64,000 bases of DNA from Knoellia sinensis KCTC 19936 (GCF_000768705.1 NZ_AVPJ01000001.1:62001-126000), one strand, 5' to 3'; positions 10,251 through 22,569 are shown, numbered from the stretch's first letter. Program-made: numbers and translations. Notes: a model not told the origin generated them from the sequence alone.

Positions 10251-11341
10251 AGGGACACCTCGAGCCGGACTCCGGGCGACACATCGATCACTCGCAGCTC
10301 TCCCCCGGCTGCGTCGACCCGCTCGCGAACCCCCCTGAGCCCGTTGCCCTCTCGCAGGCCGGACGGGCCTCGTCCGTCGTCCTCGACGGTGAGTGAGGAC
10401 GGCCCCAGGACCACACGGCATACGGTGGCATTGCTGTGCCGCACGACGTTGGTGACGGCCTCCCGCAGCACCCAGGCGAGGACCACCCGATGGCGCGGGT
10501 CGACGATCGTGAGGTCACTCGGCATCTCCGACCGGATGCCGGCCGAGGCGAGCACCCGCTCGGCAGAGGCGATTTCGTCGCTCAGACTCGCCGAACGGAT
10601 TCCGCCCACTGCAGCCCGCACCTCAGCGAGCGCCTGACGGCTCAACGCGGCGACCTCAGCAATCTCACGCCGGGCCCGTTCGGGGTCGGTCGCCACCAGG
10701 CGCTCCGCCACGTCGGCTTTGAGGCTCATGGCGGTGAGGGTGTGCCCGACGACGTCGTGGACGTCCCGCGCGACCCTGTCACGCTCGGCAGCCATGGCCA
10801 ACTCGCCCGTCAGCTGCTCATAGAGGACCGTGCGCCGGTCGAGCCCGCGCACCACTCCGGTGACCACGGCGATGAGCACGACGATCCCCATGAGGAACCA
10901 CTCGTCCGCCCCGCCTGCCCCCGTGGTCAGCCAGAACGTGAGGACGAGGACCGCCGCTGTCATCAGCACCCCGGCCCAGAGCGGCAGGACGAACATCGAC
11001 AGGGCGACGAGATAGGGGCCAGCGCCGACGGAGAACGCACCGACGAGGGCATGGATGGCGCCACAGATGAGGAGCAGCGCGACGAGATGGGCGACTCCGT
11101 CACGACGCACCGACCGCTCCGTCGAGGGACGGCCCATCCGGACAAAGGCTCGGATATAGACCAGCCCGAAGAGGACGAAGAGTGCGACGGCGCCGACGGT
11201 GCGCGGTCGACTCTCGTCGCTGGCCACGACACCCGCTATCGGGAAGGCGAGGAAGACGAGCCACACCGCGCCCATGACCCACCCCCAGCGCCGCCACGGA
11301 TCGGTGGGCTGGGAGTGGGTCGACACTGCCTCGGCGTTCAC
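10247..11341 (-). CDS. Sensor histidine kinase linked to ABC exporter
   Basis: 364-residue kinase with about five to six membrane segments in the first 165 residues and very short loops, an intramembrane-sensing layout. The HisKA_3 phospho-acceptor is His near 195 (ARDVHDVVGHTLTAMSL), followed by a compact HATPase domain with VEDDGRGPSG. I chose the GTG at 11341 because it overlaps the permease stop as GTGA; the frame extends 20 codons further. Kinase, regulator and ABC-2 exporter in one overlapping operon resemble DesKR-type or BceRS-like modules that respond to membrane or antibiotic stress (inference). Confidence 0.92.
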   Translation of the reverse strand: MNAEAVSTHSQPTDPWRRWGWVMGAVWLVFLAFPIAGVVASDESRPRTVGAVALFVLFGLVYIRAFVRMGRPSTERSVRRDGVAHLVALLLICGAIHALVGAFSVGAGPYLVALSMFVLPLWAGVLMTAAVLVLTFWLTTGAGGADEWFLMGIVVLIAVVTGVVRGLDRRTVLYEQLTGELAMAAERDRVARDVHDVVGHTLTAMSLKADVAERLVATDPERARREIAEVAALSRQALAEVRAAVGGIRSASLSDEIASAERVLASAGIRSEMPSDLTIVDPRHRVVLAWVLREAVTNVVRHSNATVCRVVLGPSSLTVEDDGRGPSGLREGNGLRGVRERVDAAGGELRVIDVSPGVRLEVSL

Positions 11342-12185
11342 TGTCGGCCGCGACTGCGCTGCACCAGCCACGTCGCGAGCACTGCGAAGATCACCGTCCA
11401 CACCACAACGTTAGTCACCGGCATCCAGAGGGGCTGGTGCGTGAGGTTGCCGGCGGTGTCGACCACGTCGCCCCCGGTCAGGGGGTAGCGCGCCAGGGAG
11501 ACATAGCCGTACAGCGGGGTGAACCGGGCGAGGTCGAGGAGGAAACCACTCAGCGGGAAGAAGATGTTGCCGAGGAAGCCGAGGATGACGAGCGAACCCG
11601 ATGCGGCCGAGACCGAGGACTCGGACCGGAACGCCATCCCGAAGATCAGCCCGTAGAGCGCGAACATGACCGCGCCCGCAACCAGGATCGCTGCGCTGCC
11701 CGCCCAGGCCATCAGGCTTCCCTTGGCTCCGGTGAAGGCCCCGAGGACATAGACGACGAGGATCGGCAGGATCGCGATGAGCAGGGCGACGGTCGCCTTG
11801 ATCGCGACGAAGGTGCCGTCGCCCAGAGGGGTGAGTCCCAACTGCCGGCCCCACCCCTGCATGCGCTCCACTGCGGCCGTGCCGCCGACGCCGACCGTCG
11901 CGGTGACCGCACCGTAGGCGGCCATCGAGATCATGACGTAGAGGGCGACGTTGCCGTTGCCGGCCGATTGCTGGGACCAACCGGCGCTCGCGCCGAAGAG
12001 CAGGTACATGAAGGCCGGGAGCGCCACGACGAAGAACATCGTCACGAGATCGCGCGTCACGCGCTTCAGTTCAAGACGGAGGTATGCCGTCCGCTTGCCT
12101 CGCTCGGTCGGCTCTCCGAGCCCGGTCACCCGAGGCTTCCGTGCCGGGGTCTCAAGGGTGCTGCTGGGCTTCGTGGTCGCGGTGG

Positions 12186-12189
<4 letters not shown>
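11338..12189 (-). CDS. ABC-2 type transporter permease
   Basis: 283-residue membrane subunit with six predicted helices between about 45 and 275 and a cytoplasmic N-terminal tail rich in Thr/Pro/Arg. It matches ABC-2 (drug or polysaccharide exporter) permeases such as YadH/DrrB relatives. The ATG overlaps the ATPase gene stop as ATGA, and the 3' end overlaps the kinase start. A copy of the GTATGCCGTCC motif lies inside the gene at 12082-12092, read as part of KRTAYLR. Substrate unknown. Confidence 0.9.
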
Positions 12190-13121
<932 letters not shown>

Positions 13122-13200
13122 GCATCAAGCGTGCGGCGGCGAGGGCGGCTCCCGGCAGTGCCGGAAGCCACCAACTCACCATGACATCTGTCAGGTGCAG

Positions 13201-13872
13201 TCAGCCCGCGACGAGGGACCGCCTCAGCTCGTCGGCCCCTGCACCTTCAAGCTCATCGATACGGGCCGTGCGGCCGGTCATGAGAAGCAGGAGGGCTCCC
13301 GCCGACGCGCGCACGTCGAGGCCCTCGCCAACGGACCAGTCGGTGTCCGTTGCAGTGAGTCGGTAGGGGTCCAGCGAGTGGTTGCGGAAGACGACGCCCA
13401 GCCAGGTGTGGCGCGTCGCCCAGACCCGCTCGGCGGCCTCCGCGGCTGCCTCCGCGGGCATGTCGAGAGTCAGGCCCAGTGGGAGGGCGATGTCCTGACC
13501 GTGCACGAGGATGTCGATGAGGGACCCACGCTCGGTGACGAAGGCATTGTGCCGACGCAAGCCCTCCATGCCCCGGATGCGTCCGATGATCTCCGCCTCG
13601 GACAGCTCTGCGGCAAGGAGCACCGCCGAGTCGTGAATGATGCCGTTCAGGGAACCGGCTCGGAGCACCTTGGGGTGACTCGCCATGAAAGAGATGGCAT
13701 CCCTGATCCGCTGTTGCTGCATCGTTGGGGTCAAGTGGGCTGCGACGTGGCGGACCGACCACCCGTCACAGAGGGACGGGTGATCCCACTGCTCGGCCGT
13801 GAGCGTCTCGAGCAGGTTGGCGGTGCGCCGCCGCTGGTCATCGATGGCGGCCCAGATCTCGTCGCTGTTCAT
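13201..13872 (-). CDS. Maleylpyruvate isomerase-family mycothiol-dependent enzyme
   Basis: 223-residue DinB-fold protein. The N-terminal MDMPI helix bundle includes LCDGWSVRHVAAHLT, with the metal-binding His of the family, and a second His in ILVHGQDIALPLG. Members are mycothiol S-transferases or isomerases; the specific reaction is not predictable. The ATG overlaps the stop of the upstream DsbA-like gene as ATGA, so two mycothiol-associated enzymes form one unit. Confidence 0.87.
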   Translation of the reverse strand: MNSDEIWAAIDDQRRRTANLLETLTAEQWDHPSLCDGWSVRHVAAHLTPTMQQQRIRDAISFMASHPKVLRAGSLNGIIHDSAVLLAAELSEAEIIGRIRGMEGLRRHNAFVTERGSLIDILVHGQDIALPLGLTLDMPAEAAAEAAERVWATRHTWLGVVFRNHSLDPYRLTATDTDWSVGEGLDVRASAGALLLLMTGRTARIDELEGAGADELRRSLVAG

Positions 13873-14666
13873 GTGCGGACCCCTTCGTCGTAGCGCTCCT
13901 GCGGCGCGTACCAGACATCAGGTGGAGCGATTCGGCTGCGCTTGAACTCGAAGAAGTCCTGGCTCTCGGACACGAGCCGGATTCCGTCGAACAGTCGGAC
14001 GGCTGCATCGCCCATCGGGACCGCATTGAGGATCGGGCCGAAGAAGGCAACGCCGTCGATGTGGACCACCGGTGTGCCGACGTCGAATCCGACCGGCAGG
14101 ATCGCCGCGTCCGTGGAGGCGCGAAGCGCGTCGTCGTACGCATCCGACACCGCGACCTCCGCGAGCGCCGCCGGCAGTCCGGTCGCGACCAGCGCGTCGA
14201 GAGCGGCAGCGCGATACTCCCTGGGCGTCGGAAAGCGCCAGTGGTCGAAGATCCGGTGGCCGAACTCGCGGTGCCAGGTGGCGAATGCCTCGCGCCCGTG
14301 CTGTTGGACGACGGCCATCGCCACGCGAGAGGGCCCCACCATCCCGGCATACCGCTTCTCGAGGACACCGCCGGCGTTGAGCAGGTGCAGGCTCATGACG
14401 TGGTGACGGACGTCGATCGCGCGCAGTCTCCCTACCTCCCGCAACCAGCACGAAGCGATCCAGGTGTAGGGGCAGATCGGGTCGACGTAGAGGTCGACGA
14501 CAGTCGGTGCGCCTGGAATGGTCGCGTTGCTCGCCCGCGCGGCCTCGATCCGCTGGAGTGTGCCCCTGGGCGGAGCGTGACGCTGGACCTTCTTCAGATA
14601 GGCCGTCACCGCGATCTCCCACTTCGCCAGATCCGGGGCGCCGTTGCTTGATACGAGTCTTTCCAT
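13869..14666 (-). CDS. Mycothiol-dependent nitroreductase Rv2466c-family protein
   Basis: About 265-residue DsbA-fold protein closely resembling Rv2466c: VDLYVDPICPYTW, HVMSLHLLN, SDAYDDALR, VGTPVVHIDGVAFFGP and FFEFKRSR. Rv2466c has a CPWC active site; here the motif is CPYT, so only one active-site Cys is visible. An N-terminal extension of roughly 50 residues precedes the thioredoxin fold. The start is uncertain: ATG 14702, ATG 14666 and GTG 14609 (which has GGGAG at good spacing) are all possible. It overlaps the maleylpyruvate isomerase-like gene. Confidence 0.8.
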   Translation of the reverse strand: MERLVSSNGAPDLAKWEIAVTAYLKKVQRHAPPRGTLQRIEAARASNATIPGAPTVVDLYVDPICPYTWIASCWLREVGRLRAIDVRHHVMSLHLLNAGGVLEKRYAGMVGPSRVAMAVVQQHGREAFATWHREFGHRIFDHWRFPTPREYRAAALDALVATGLPAALAEVAVSDAYDDALRASTDAAILPVGFDVGTPVVHIDGVAFFGPILNAVPMGDAAVRLFDGIRLVSESQDFFEFKRSRIAPPDVWYAPQERYDEGVRT

Positions 14667-14727
14667 GTCCCCAGCGAATCGGTTGAGCGGCCGCGCGCGC
14701 ATCGTGCGAATTGCTCATTCCGCCTGC

Positions 14728-16626
14728 TCATCGGGAACGGCCGCGTTCGGTCCACGCCGCGATCTGCGCCCGGTTCACGAAGCCGAGCTTGCCCAGGATG
14801 TGCTGCACGTGGTTCTGGGCGGTGCGCTCGGAGATGACCAGTCGCGCCGCGATCTCCCGATTGCTGAGACCATCCGCGACCAATCCGGCGATCTGTCGCT
14901 CTCGAGGGCTGAGTGGATCGTCCCGCACAGCCAACTGCTCCAGCCTCCTTGCCCATGGCACCATCCCGAGCGTGCGGGCAAGTGGGAGCGCCTCCCTCGC
15001 AACGACTGCGGCCGCGACCGGATCTCCCGACCCGTCGAGCGCCTCGGCGAGCAGGCAGTCGGCCTCCACTCGAAGACCTGGCACGCCACCCTCGTGGCAC
15101 AAGGCTGAGGCCCGACGCAGATCCTGCTCAGCCGCAGTCCAGTCGCCGAGTGCCCTCGCACATGCCCCGACAGCCAACTCGACCGGCCCCATGCACGCCG
15201 TCGCCCCGCCGCCAGCCACGACATATCGTCCGCGATGGCGTTCCAGACGAGCGCGGAAGTACCGGACATCGTCGGCCGCACCCACAGCCGCAGCCACTCT
15301 GGACGCGATCGCCCACACGAGGAGCACGCCCGTTCGCGGAAGATCCCACCCCTGCGGGGCACCGCAACGCTGGTAGAGCGCGGCCGCTTCTTCGGTACGG
15401 TCACAGTCGACCAGCACGAACGCGCGGATCAGCCGCGTGCCCAACGCCCAGCGTGGATCAGTGCCGAAGTCCCAGACCGCAGGGCCGAGCAGTTCGTTCG
15501 AGTGCCCGACGTGGTGACCCAGCAAAGTCCGGAACGACACCCACGCACCGTGCACCGCCGGGTGACCGAGCTGCTCCAGGATTTCGATGACCTCAGCGTG
15601 CAGCCGCTCGGCCTCCGTGAAGTCCGCCCGGGCCAACGCCAACGCGGCACGCGCGCCGAGAAGGTGCCATCGGCTCGCGCCACCGGGGATTCGTCCGACA
15701 CAGCTCTCCAATCGACTCGACTCCACCTCGATGGCCGCCAGGTCGCCCAGGAACCACAGCGCGTCGATGCGCCAGAGACAGGCCCACATCTCGACGTCGG
15801 CGCGACCGGTCGACGTCCCGAGATCCGCCATCCGATCGGCGAGCCGGAGCAGTTCATCGATGTCGTCCGGACCGCTTGTCGCGAGCTGCCGTGCCGTGAG
15901 CGCCTCGATGAGGAGCGACGCATCGCCGAGCACGTCGGCACCGCGGAGGGCTTGGCCGCTCGCGGCGAGCGCCTCCGTCCAGCGGCCGCAGTAGACCGCC
16001 GCCTGTGTCTGCCGGGCCAAGAGCCGGACCCGGGTCGCGCCATCGAGCGCCGGGGCCGCCAGAGCCTCGGCGCACCATTGGTACACGTCACCGTCCCATG
16101 AGGACTCGCCCAGTGGCTCAAGGGTTGAGGCCGCATCCGCCAGCAACGCAGCGGAACCGGAGGTGCGTGCCACACCCATCGCGGCCTGCACGGCGGCGCG
16201 TGCAGTTCCGAGATCTCCGGCGGCCACGGCATGCGGAGCCAAGCTGATCTGCGTTCGAGCCCGCTCCAAGGGATCCACGGTGGCTGCGGCAGCGGCCAAG
16301 AGATGCCTGACGATCTCCCCGTGATCCTGATCGGGTTCAGATGCCAACGCCTCCGCGAACCTCCGGTGAAGGTCGGCCCGATCCGCCAGGGCCAGTTGTG
16401 TTTCGACAGCACGGCGAGCACCCTCACCCGTGAACCACCCTTCGCCGGCATCCGGTGCCAAGGCCAGCACACCCGCGCGAACCGCCCGGTCCACGGCCGC
16501 CAGACCGTCTCCCGCATCCAGCTCCAGGACCTTGGCGACCACGACGAGCCGGAAGCGGGGACCAGCCACGGCAGCGGCACCCAGGAGCCGCGCCACAACC
16601 GGATCTTCAGCCCACGTGCTGGTCAC
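14728..16626 (-). CDS. LuxR-family regulator lacking the usual ATPase domain
   Basis: About 632 residues. The C-terminus has a LuxR HTH ([22 protein letters not shown], then [18 protein letters not shown]). The body is a long alpha-helical TPR-like array. The N-terminus ([14 protein letters not shown]...) matches the segment that follows the AAA ATPase in large LAL/MalT-type regulators, but no Walker A or B motif is present. The protein therefore looks like a LAL regulator shortened at its N-terminus. The start is taken at GTG 16626, 80 nt downstream of the preceding gene's stop; an upstream GTG at 16719 is possible. Target and ligand unknown. Confidence 0.82.
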   Translation of the reverse strand: MTSTWAEDPVVARLLGAAAVAGPRFRLVVVAKVLELDAGDGLAAVDRAVRAGVLALAPDAGEGWFTGEGARRAVETQLALADRADLHRRFAEALASEPDQDHGEIVRHLLAAAAATVDPLERARTQISLAPHAVAAGDLGTARAAVQAAMGVARTSGSAALLADAASTLEPLGESSWDGDVYQWCAEALAAPALDGATRVRLLARQTQAAVYCGRWTEALAASGQALRGADVLGDASLLIEALTARQLATSGPDDIDELLRLADRMADLGTSTGRADVEMWACLWRIDALWFLGDLAAIEVESSRLESCVGRIPGGASRWHLLGARAALALARADFTEAERLHAEVIEILEQLGHPAVHGAWVSFRTLLGHHVGHSNELLGPAVWDFGTDPRWALGTRLIRAFVLVDCDRTEEAAALYQRCGAPQGWDLPRTGVLLVWAIASRVAAAVGAADDVRYFRARLERHRGRYVVAGGGATACMGPVELAVGACARALGDWTAAEQDLRRASALCHEGGVPGLRVEADCLLAEALDGSGDPVAAAVVAREALPLARTLGMVPWARRLEQLAVRDDPLSPRERQIAGLVADGLSNREIAARLVISERTAQNHVQHILGKLGFVNRAQIAAWTERGRSR

Positions 16627-16705
16627 CCTCGGAGTCTGATCGCCCGGCGACCCCAAGGCAATCGGGTCGCCCTGGCTGCGGGCTCCCCGAACCTTCGCGG
16701 ACCGT

Positions 16706-17122
16706 TCAGCGGTCGCCACCCCGGAGTCCCAGCAGTGCCATCGCGATCGCCCCAGCGAGGCCCGTCGCGAACACCGGCGTGGCGAGCGCATCCCGGTGTC
16801 CACTCCACAGGGGCGTCTCCCGCTCGATGAGGTAGCCCCCGATCATGATGGCGCCGAGGACGCCAAGGGTTCGTCGCGCGCGCGGGCTTCCGTCGCGTGC
16901 CAACTGGGCGGCGGCGACGGCCTGCGTCATCATCATGATGTTCGGTGCCGACTGACCTGTCCCGAGGACGATGGCGTTGCGAACCATGTGGTCACGAGGG
17001 AGGTTCCAGTGACCCAGCATCGGGTCGGAAGGGCGCCCCCTCCGGGCTGCGATCGCCTCACCCACGAGGCCCGCGGTCAGTTGTGCCGCAGCTGTGGCGA
17101 CAAGGGCAGCGTTCCGTGCCAT
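16706..17122 (-). CDS. Small hypothetical membrane protein
   Basis: 138-residue protein starting at ATG 17122 with a good GGAGG site 2-3 nt closer than average. It has four hydrophobic stretches (about 5-25, 48-75, 85-100, 110-132) and several Arg/Gly turns. I do not recognise a named family. It is divergent from argG and upstream of the LuxR-type gene on the same strand. The frame remains open to 17254, but the extra residues look non-coding. Confidence 0.65.
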   Translation of the reverse strand: MARNAALVATAAAQLTAGLVGEAIAARRGRPSDPMLGHWNLPRDHMVRNAIVLGTGQSAPNIMMMTQAVAAAQLARDGSPRARRTLGVLGAIMIGGYLIERETPLWSGHRDALATPVFATGLAGAIAMALLGLRGGDR

Positions 17123-17284
17123 GCCTCCAGTGTGCTCCCGCGCGTCGTTCCGCGTCAGCCCCGTGCACACCGGAGCCGAACGGCCAGTTCGGTCGAGGAT
17201 GTCGGGCTGGTCGCAGAAGACGCCACGAGTCCCCGACACCTGCGCGGACGGCATACGGTCAATTTGTGGTTATACGCCCGACTG

Positions 17285-18726
<1,442 letters not shown>

Positions 18727-18758
18727 CACCCCGCGCCGTTTGGGTGGATGCTTCGGGG

Positions 18759-19028
18759 ATGGACGGACGAAAGTTCCTGGAGCGCATCGCGGCTGCCCTC
18801 GGCATCGCCGGGCTGTTCGTCGTGTTGCCGTTCTACATCTCGTCGGGCCTCGCAGCGCCACTGTGGGCCATCGTGCTGCTGCTGGCCTTCTGGTTGACGC
18901 TGCTCGTCCTCGCGATCCGGTGGTTCACCCTGCGACCGTGGTGGATCCTGGGCTTCCCCTTCCTCGCGGCGGCGGTCTGGTTCCTGACCATCACGCTCGG
19001 CGAACAGGTCCTCGGCTGGCAGGCCTGA
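18759..19028 (+). CDS. Small three-helix membrane protein
   Basis: 89-residue hydrophobic protein starting at ATG 18759 (GTG 18744 also in frame), 32 nt after the argG stop. Three membrane segments at about 10-28, 31-53 and 56-78 are separated by very short loops; the middle turn holds WFTLRPWW. No family recognised. It probably shares the argG transcript. Confidence 0.6.
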   Translation: MDGRKFLERIAAALGIAGLFVVLPFYISSGLAAPLWAIVLLLAFWLTLLVLAIRWFTLRPWWILGFPFLAAAVWFLTITLGEQVLGWQA

Positions 19029-19082
19029 GCCAGTCCGCAACGACACCGCACGTATGCCGGGTGGTTGTGTACGGCATACAAA

Positions 19083-19088
19083 TAGACT
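19083..19088 (+). promoter_or_regulatory. Candidate -10 box TAGACT of fasR, leaderless
   Basis: TAGACT ends 6 nt before the fasR GTG. A CGGCATAC motif copy lies just upstream. Confidence 0.5.
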
Positions 19089-19094
19089 TCCGAG

Positions 19095-20309
19095 GTGGCC
19101 ACCTCCAAGAGCCGACCATCGGCGGCGACTCGACGACGCGTCGAGCAAGCTGCGGGCGACCTCGGTGCCGCTGCGGTGCAGCAGATGGAGACGCAACACG
19201 AGTGGTATCGCGCGCTGCCCGCCGAGGAACGATCCTGGGTCGGCCTCGTCGCGCAGGCGGGCATCCGCTCGTTCATCGAGTGGTTCACCGGACCCCAGGA
19301 CCACGCACACGTCACCGCCGACGTCTTCGGAACCGCTCCCCGCGAGTTGACCAGGTCCATCAACCTGGGCCAGACCCTCGACTTGGTGCGCACCGTGGTC
19401 GATGTCGTGGAGCGGGAGTCGACCGGTCTCGCGGCGCGCGGCGACGAGGTCAAGGTCCGGGAGGCGGTCCTGCGCTACAGCCGTGAGATCGCCTTCTCGG
19501 CCGCTGAGGTCTACGCGCACGCAGCCGAAGCACGGGGAGCCTGGGACGCACGACTCGAAGCTCTCGTCGTCGACGCGGTGATTCGCGGGGAGGCTGACGA
19601 CTCGATGCAGTCACGGGCCTCGGCGCTGGGTTGGGGCACGACGACGGATGTCTGCGTCATCGTCGGATCGACGCCCAGTTCAGGCCCTTCTCAGGTCGTC
19701 GAGGAGTTGCATCGTGTTGCCAAGAGGCATGGTGTCGAGGTCCTTGCCGCCATCCAGGGTCGTCGCGTCGTGTGCATTGCCGGGCAGGTCGCCGATGCGC
19801 TCGAGAGCGCGTCCGAACTTGGCCCGGTCTTCGGCGACGGCCCGATTGTCGTCGGTCCGGTCGTCCCCCACCTGTATGCCGCGGGGCGGAGTGCGCGTGC
19901 GGCGCTCAGTGGGCACATGGCGGCGCCTGCCTGGCCGACGGCGCCTCGGCCCGCGCGGAGCGACGACCTGCTCGCGGAGCGGGCCCTCCTCGGGGACCTG
20001 CCGGCACGGGCGGCTCTGGTGTCGTCGGTCTACGCCCCCCTGTCCGCGAGCGGGGGCGGGAACCTCCTCGAAACAGCGGCGGCCTACCTCGACGGTGGGC
20101 TGGGTCTTGAAGGCACCGCACGCACGCTGTTCGTCCACACGAACACCGTGCGATATCGCCTCGCCAAGATCGCGGATTCGATCGGCTACGACCTCACCGA
20201 CCCTCACGATGCACAGACGGTGCGACTTGCTCTGGCCTACGGACGAGTAGCCCCTGAACCGTCGCAACGCGTTTCCCGCGCGTCCGCGGCACGTTCATCG
20301 GAGTTGTAG
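19095..20309 (+). CDS. fasR: PucR/CdaR-type regulator of fatty acid synthesis
   Basis: 404-residue regulator with a C-terminal PucR-type HTH (about 340-395: LEGTARTLFVHTNTVRYRL, then a DLTDPHD turn). The centre resembles the GGDEF-like CdaR region and the N-terminus is helical. Position directly upstream of fabD-fabH-acpP-fabF matches streptomycete FasR (SCO2386), an activator of that operon, so I assign the same role by synteny and domain match. The gene ends 78 bp before fabD. Leaderless GTG start predicted. Confidence 0.88.
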   Translation: MATSKSRPSAATRRRVEQAAGDLGAAAVQQMETQHEWYRALPAEERSWVGLVAQAGIRSFIEWFTGPQDHAHVTADVFGTAPRELTRSINLGQTLDLVRTVVDVVERESTGLAARGDEVKVREAVLRYSREIAFSAAEVYAHAAEARGAWDARLEALVVDAVIRGEADDSMQSRASALGWGTTTDVCVIVGSTPSSGPSQVVEELHRVAKRHGVEVLAAIQGRRVVCIAGQVADALESASELGPVFGDGPIVVGPVVPHLYAAGRSARAALSGHMAAPAWPTAPRPARSDDLLAERALLGDLPARAALVSSVYAPLSASGGGNLLETAAAYLDGGLGLEGTARTLFVHTNTVRYRLAKIADSIGYDLTDPHDAQTVRLALAYGRVAPEPSQRVSRASAARSSEL

Positions 20310-20387
20310 GAACCCTACAGATCTTGGCGCACAGAATCGTCTCGAACCGTCACGCCCGGAGGCCACCCGAAACGCGACGCTGAAGGG

Positions 20388-21566
20388 GTGCTCGTGATCG
20401 TCTGCCCTGGACAGGGCTCCCAGACCCCCGGATTCCTCACCCCCTGGCTCGCCATCCCCGGCGTCCGCGAACGCCTTGGCTGGCTTTCCGCGGTCGCGGG
20501 GATCGACCTGCTCAAGCACGGCACCGAGTCGGACGAGGAGACGATCAAGGACACGGCGGTCGCCCAGCCCCTCATCGTGGCTTCCGGGCTCGTGTCGCTG
20601 CTCGCCCTCTTCGAGCACCCCGCCGACGGGTTCCGCCTCGTCGGGGCGGGCGCCGGCCACTCGGTCGGTGAAATCACCGCAGCTGCGGCTGGCGGTGTCA
20701 TCTCCGCCGAGCAGGCGATGGTCTTCGTTCGCGAGCGTGGGCGCGCGATGGCCGAGGCCAGCGCCGTCCGGCCGACGGGCATGAGCGCCGTCATGGGCGG
20801 GGATCCCGCGGAGGTGACTGCGGCGATCGAGAGCCACGGCCTCACCCCCGCCAACATCAATGGCGCAGGTCAGGTCGTCGCTGCCGGGACGATGGAGCAA
20901 TTGGCGGCCCTCGCTGCCGAGCCGCCAGCCAAGGCGCGGGTCATCCCCCTCAAGGTCGCTGGTGCCTTCCACACCGAGCACATGGCCCCCGCGGTCGATG
21001 TGCTGTCCGGCTATGCCCGGGCCATGTCGACGCACGACGCGCGCGTCCCCCTCGTGTCCAATCGTGATGGCGCTGTGGTCCACAGCGGGCGTGAGGTCCT
21101 CGGCCGGCTCGTGAGCCAGGTGAGCAACCCGGTCCGCTGGGACCTCACGATGGAGACGTTCAAGGAGCTCGGCGTCACCGGGATCATCGAGATCCCACCA
21201 GCGGGCACCCTCGCCGGTCTGGCGAAGCGTGCCCTCAAGGGCGTCGAGATCCTTGCGCTCAAGACCCCGGACGACCTCGAGCAGGCGCATCGGATGGTCA
21301 AGGAGCACGGCGTGGCGTCCGGGGTGGCACAGGACCCCACATGGCGACTCGTCATCAGCCCGGCCAAGGGCATGGTCTCCTTCGCCGCAAGTGAGGTGGG
21401 CGCAGCAGTGTCCGCGGGCACCGTCGTGGCGACCGTAGGCACGCTGCGTGACACCTACGAGGTCGTGGCCCCGCACGGTGGCCGCGTCGTGGAGTGGCTC
21501 GTCGAGGATGGCGACCCGGTCTCCCCCGGTCAGCCCGTGCTCCGTCTGCACCCCCAGGAGGCCTGA
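20388..21566 (+). CDS. fabD: Malonyl-CoA:ACP transacylase fused to a lipoyl/biotinyl-like domain
   Basis: Transfers malonyl from CoA to AcpP for type II fatty acid synthesis. The transacylase domain (about 1-300) starts VCPGQGSQTPGF, has nucleophile Ser92 in GHSVGE and His195 in GAFH. At 392 residues it is about 80 longer than typical FabD. The extra C-terminus (about 319-390) reads as a biotinyl/lipoyl-like barrel (TYEVVAPHGGRVVEWLVEDG, then GDPVSPGQPVLRL), but the turn that should hold the modified Lys reads GTLRDTYE with no Lys. GTG 20388 or GTG 20394 are both plausible starts. First gene of the FAS operon. Confidence 0.93.
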   Translation: MLVIVCPGQGSQTPGFLTPWLAIPGVRERLGWLSAVAGIDLLKHGTESDEETIKDTAVAQPLIVASGLVSLLALFEHPADGFRLVGAGAGHSVGEITAAAAGGVISAEQAMVFVRERGRAMAEASAVRPTGMSAVMGGDPAEVTAAIESHGLTPANINGAGQVVAAGTMEQLAALAAEPPAKARVIPLKVAGAFHTEHMAPAVDVLSGYARAMSTHDARVPLVSNRDGAVVHSGREVLGRLVSQVSNPVRWDLTMETFKELGVTGIIEIPPAGTLAGLAKRALKGVEILALKTPDDLEQAHRMVKEHGVASGVAQDPTWRLVISPAKGMVSFAASEVGAAVSAGTVVATVGTLRDTYEVVAPHGGRVVEWLVEDGDPVSPGQPVLRLHPQEA

Positions 21567-21567
21567 C

Positions 21568-22569
21568 ATGTCTGGACTCATCACGCCGGCGTCCGGCGCG
21601 GCCCACACACGCATCTCCGGCGTGGGCGCCTACCGACCTCGCCGTGTCGTCCCCAACTCCGAGATCGTCGAGGCCATCGACTCCTCCGACGAGTGGATCC
21701 AGGAGCGCTCCGGCATCAAGACCCGCTACCGCGCTGAGGACGGCGAGAGCGTCATCGAGATGTCGGCCGAGGCTTCCCGTGGCGCGCTGGAGATGGCTGG
21801 CCTCGAGCCGTCCGACGTCGATGCCGTCCTCGTCGCGACCGTGACGCACCCATACCAAACTCCCGCAGCGGCACCGGCGCTCGCGCAGGTGCTCGGCATG
21901 AGCAGTCCGGCCGCCTTCGACATCTCTGCCGCCTGCGCCGGCTACTGCCACGGCATCTCGCTCGCCAGCGACATGGTCAGGGGCGGCAGCGCGCAGAACG
22001 TCCTCGTGGTGGGCGTCGAGCGACTCTCCGACTTCACGAGCCCGACCGACCGTGGCACGGCGTTCATCTTCGGCGACGGGGCAGGAGCAGCCATCGTCTC
22101 CGCCTCCGACACCCCGGGTATCGGCCCCACCGTGTGGGGCTCCGAGGGCGACAAGTGGGACGTCATCGCGCAGAACGACAGCTGGGTCGAGGTGCGCGAC
22201 CAGGACCTCGGCTGGCCGACGATCGGCATGCAGGGCCAGAGCGTGTTCCGCTGGGCCGTATGGGGCATGGCCCCCGTGGCCCAGAAGGCCCTCGACGCGG
22301 CCGGAGTCACCGCCGACCAACTCGATGCCTTCATCCCGCACCAGGCCAACGTTCGCATCATCGACGCGATGTGCAAGCAGCTCAAGATGCCCGAGCACGT
22401 CGTCGTCGCCCGCGACATCGTCGAGACCGCCAATACCTCTGCTGCCTCGGTCCCCCTCGCCACGGAGCGCCTGCTCCGCGAAGGCCTCGTGCCGCGAGGC
22501 GGACTGGCGCTCCAGATCGGCTTCGGCGCCGGTCTGGTGTATGCCGCGCAGGTCGTCGAACTGCCCTAG
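21568..22569 (+). CDS. fabH: Beta-ketoacyl-ACP synthase III
   Basis: 333-residue condensing enzyme that initiates fatty acid chains from acyl-CoA and malonyl-ACP. The thiolase-fold triad is visible: Cys in DISAACAGYCHG, His in DAFIPHQAN and Asn in TANTSAAS. ATG 21568 has AGGAGG 6 nt upstream, 1 nt after the fabD stop. The frame extends upstream through fabD as shadow only. In actinomycetes FabH commonly accepts branched primers, which is family knowledge and not testable here. Confidence 0.96.
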   Translation: MSGLITPASGAAHTRISGVGAYRPRRVVPNSEIVEAIDSSDEWIQERSGIKTRYRAEDGESVIEMSAEASRGALEMAGLEPSDVDAVLVATVTHPYQTPAAAPALAQVLGMSSPAAFDISAACAGYCHGISLASDMVRGGSAQNVLVVGVERLSDFTSPTDRGTAFIFGDGAGAAIVSASDTPGIGPTVWGSEGDKWDVIAQNDSWVEVRDQDLGWPTIGMQGQSVFRWAVWGMAPVAQKALDAAGVTADQLDAFIPHQANVRIIDAMCKQLKMPEHVVVARDIVETANTSAASVPLATERLLREGLVPRGGLALQIGFGAGLVYAAQVVELP

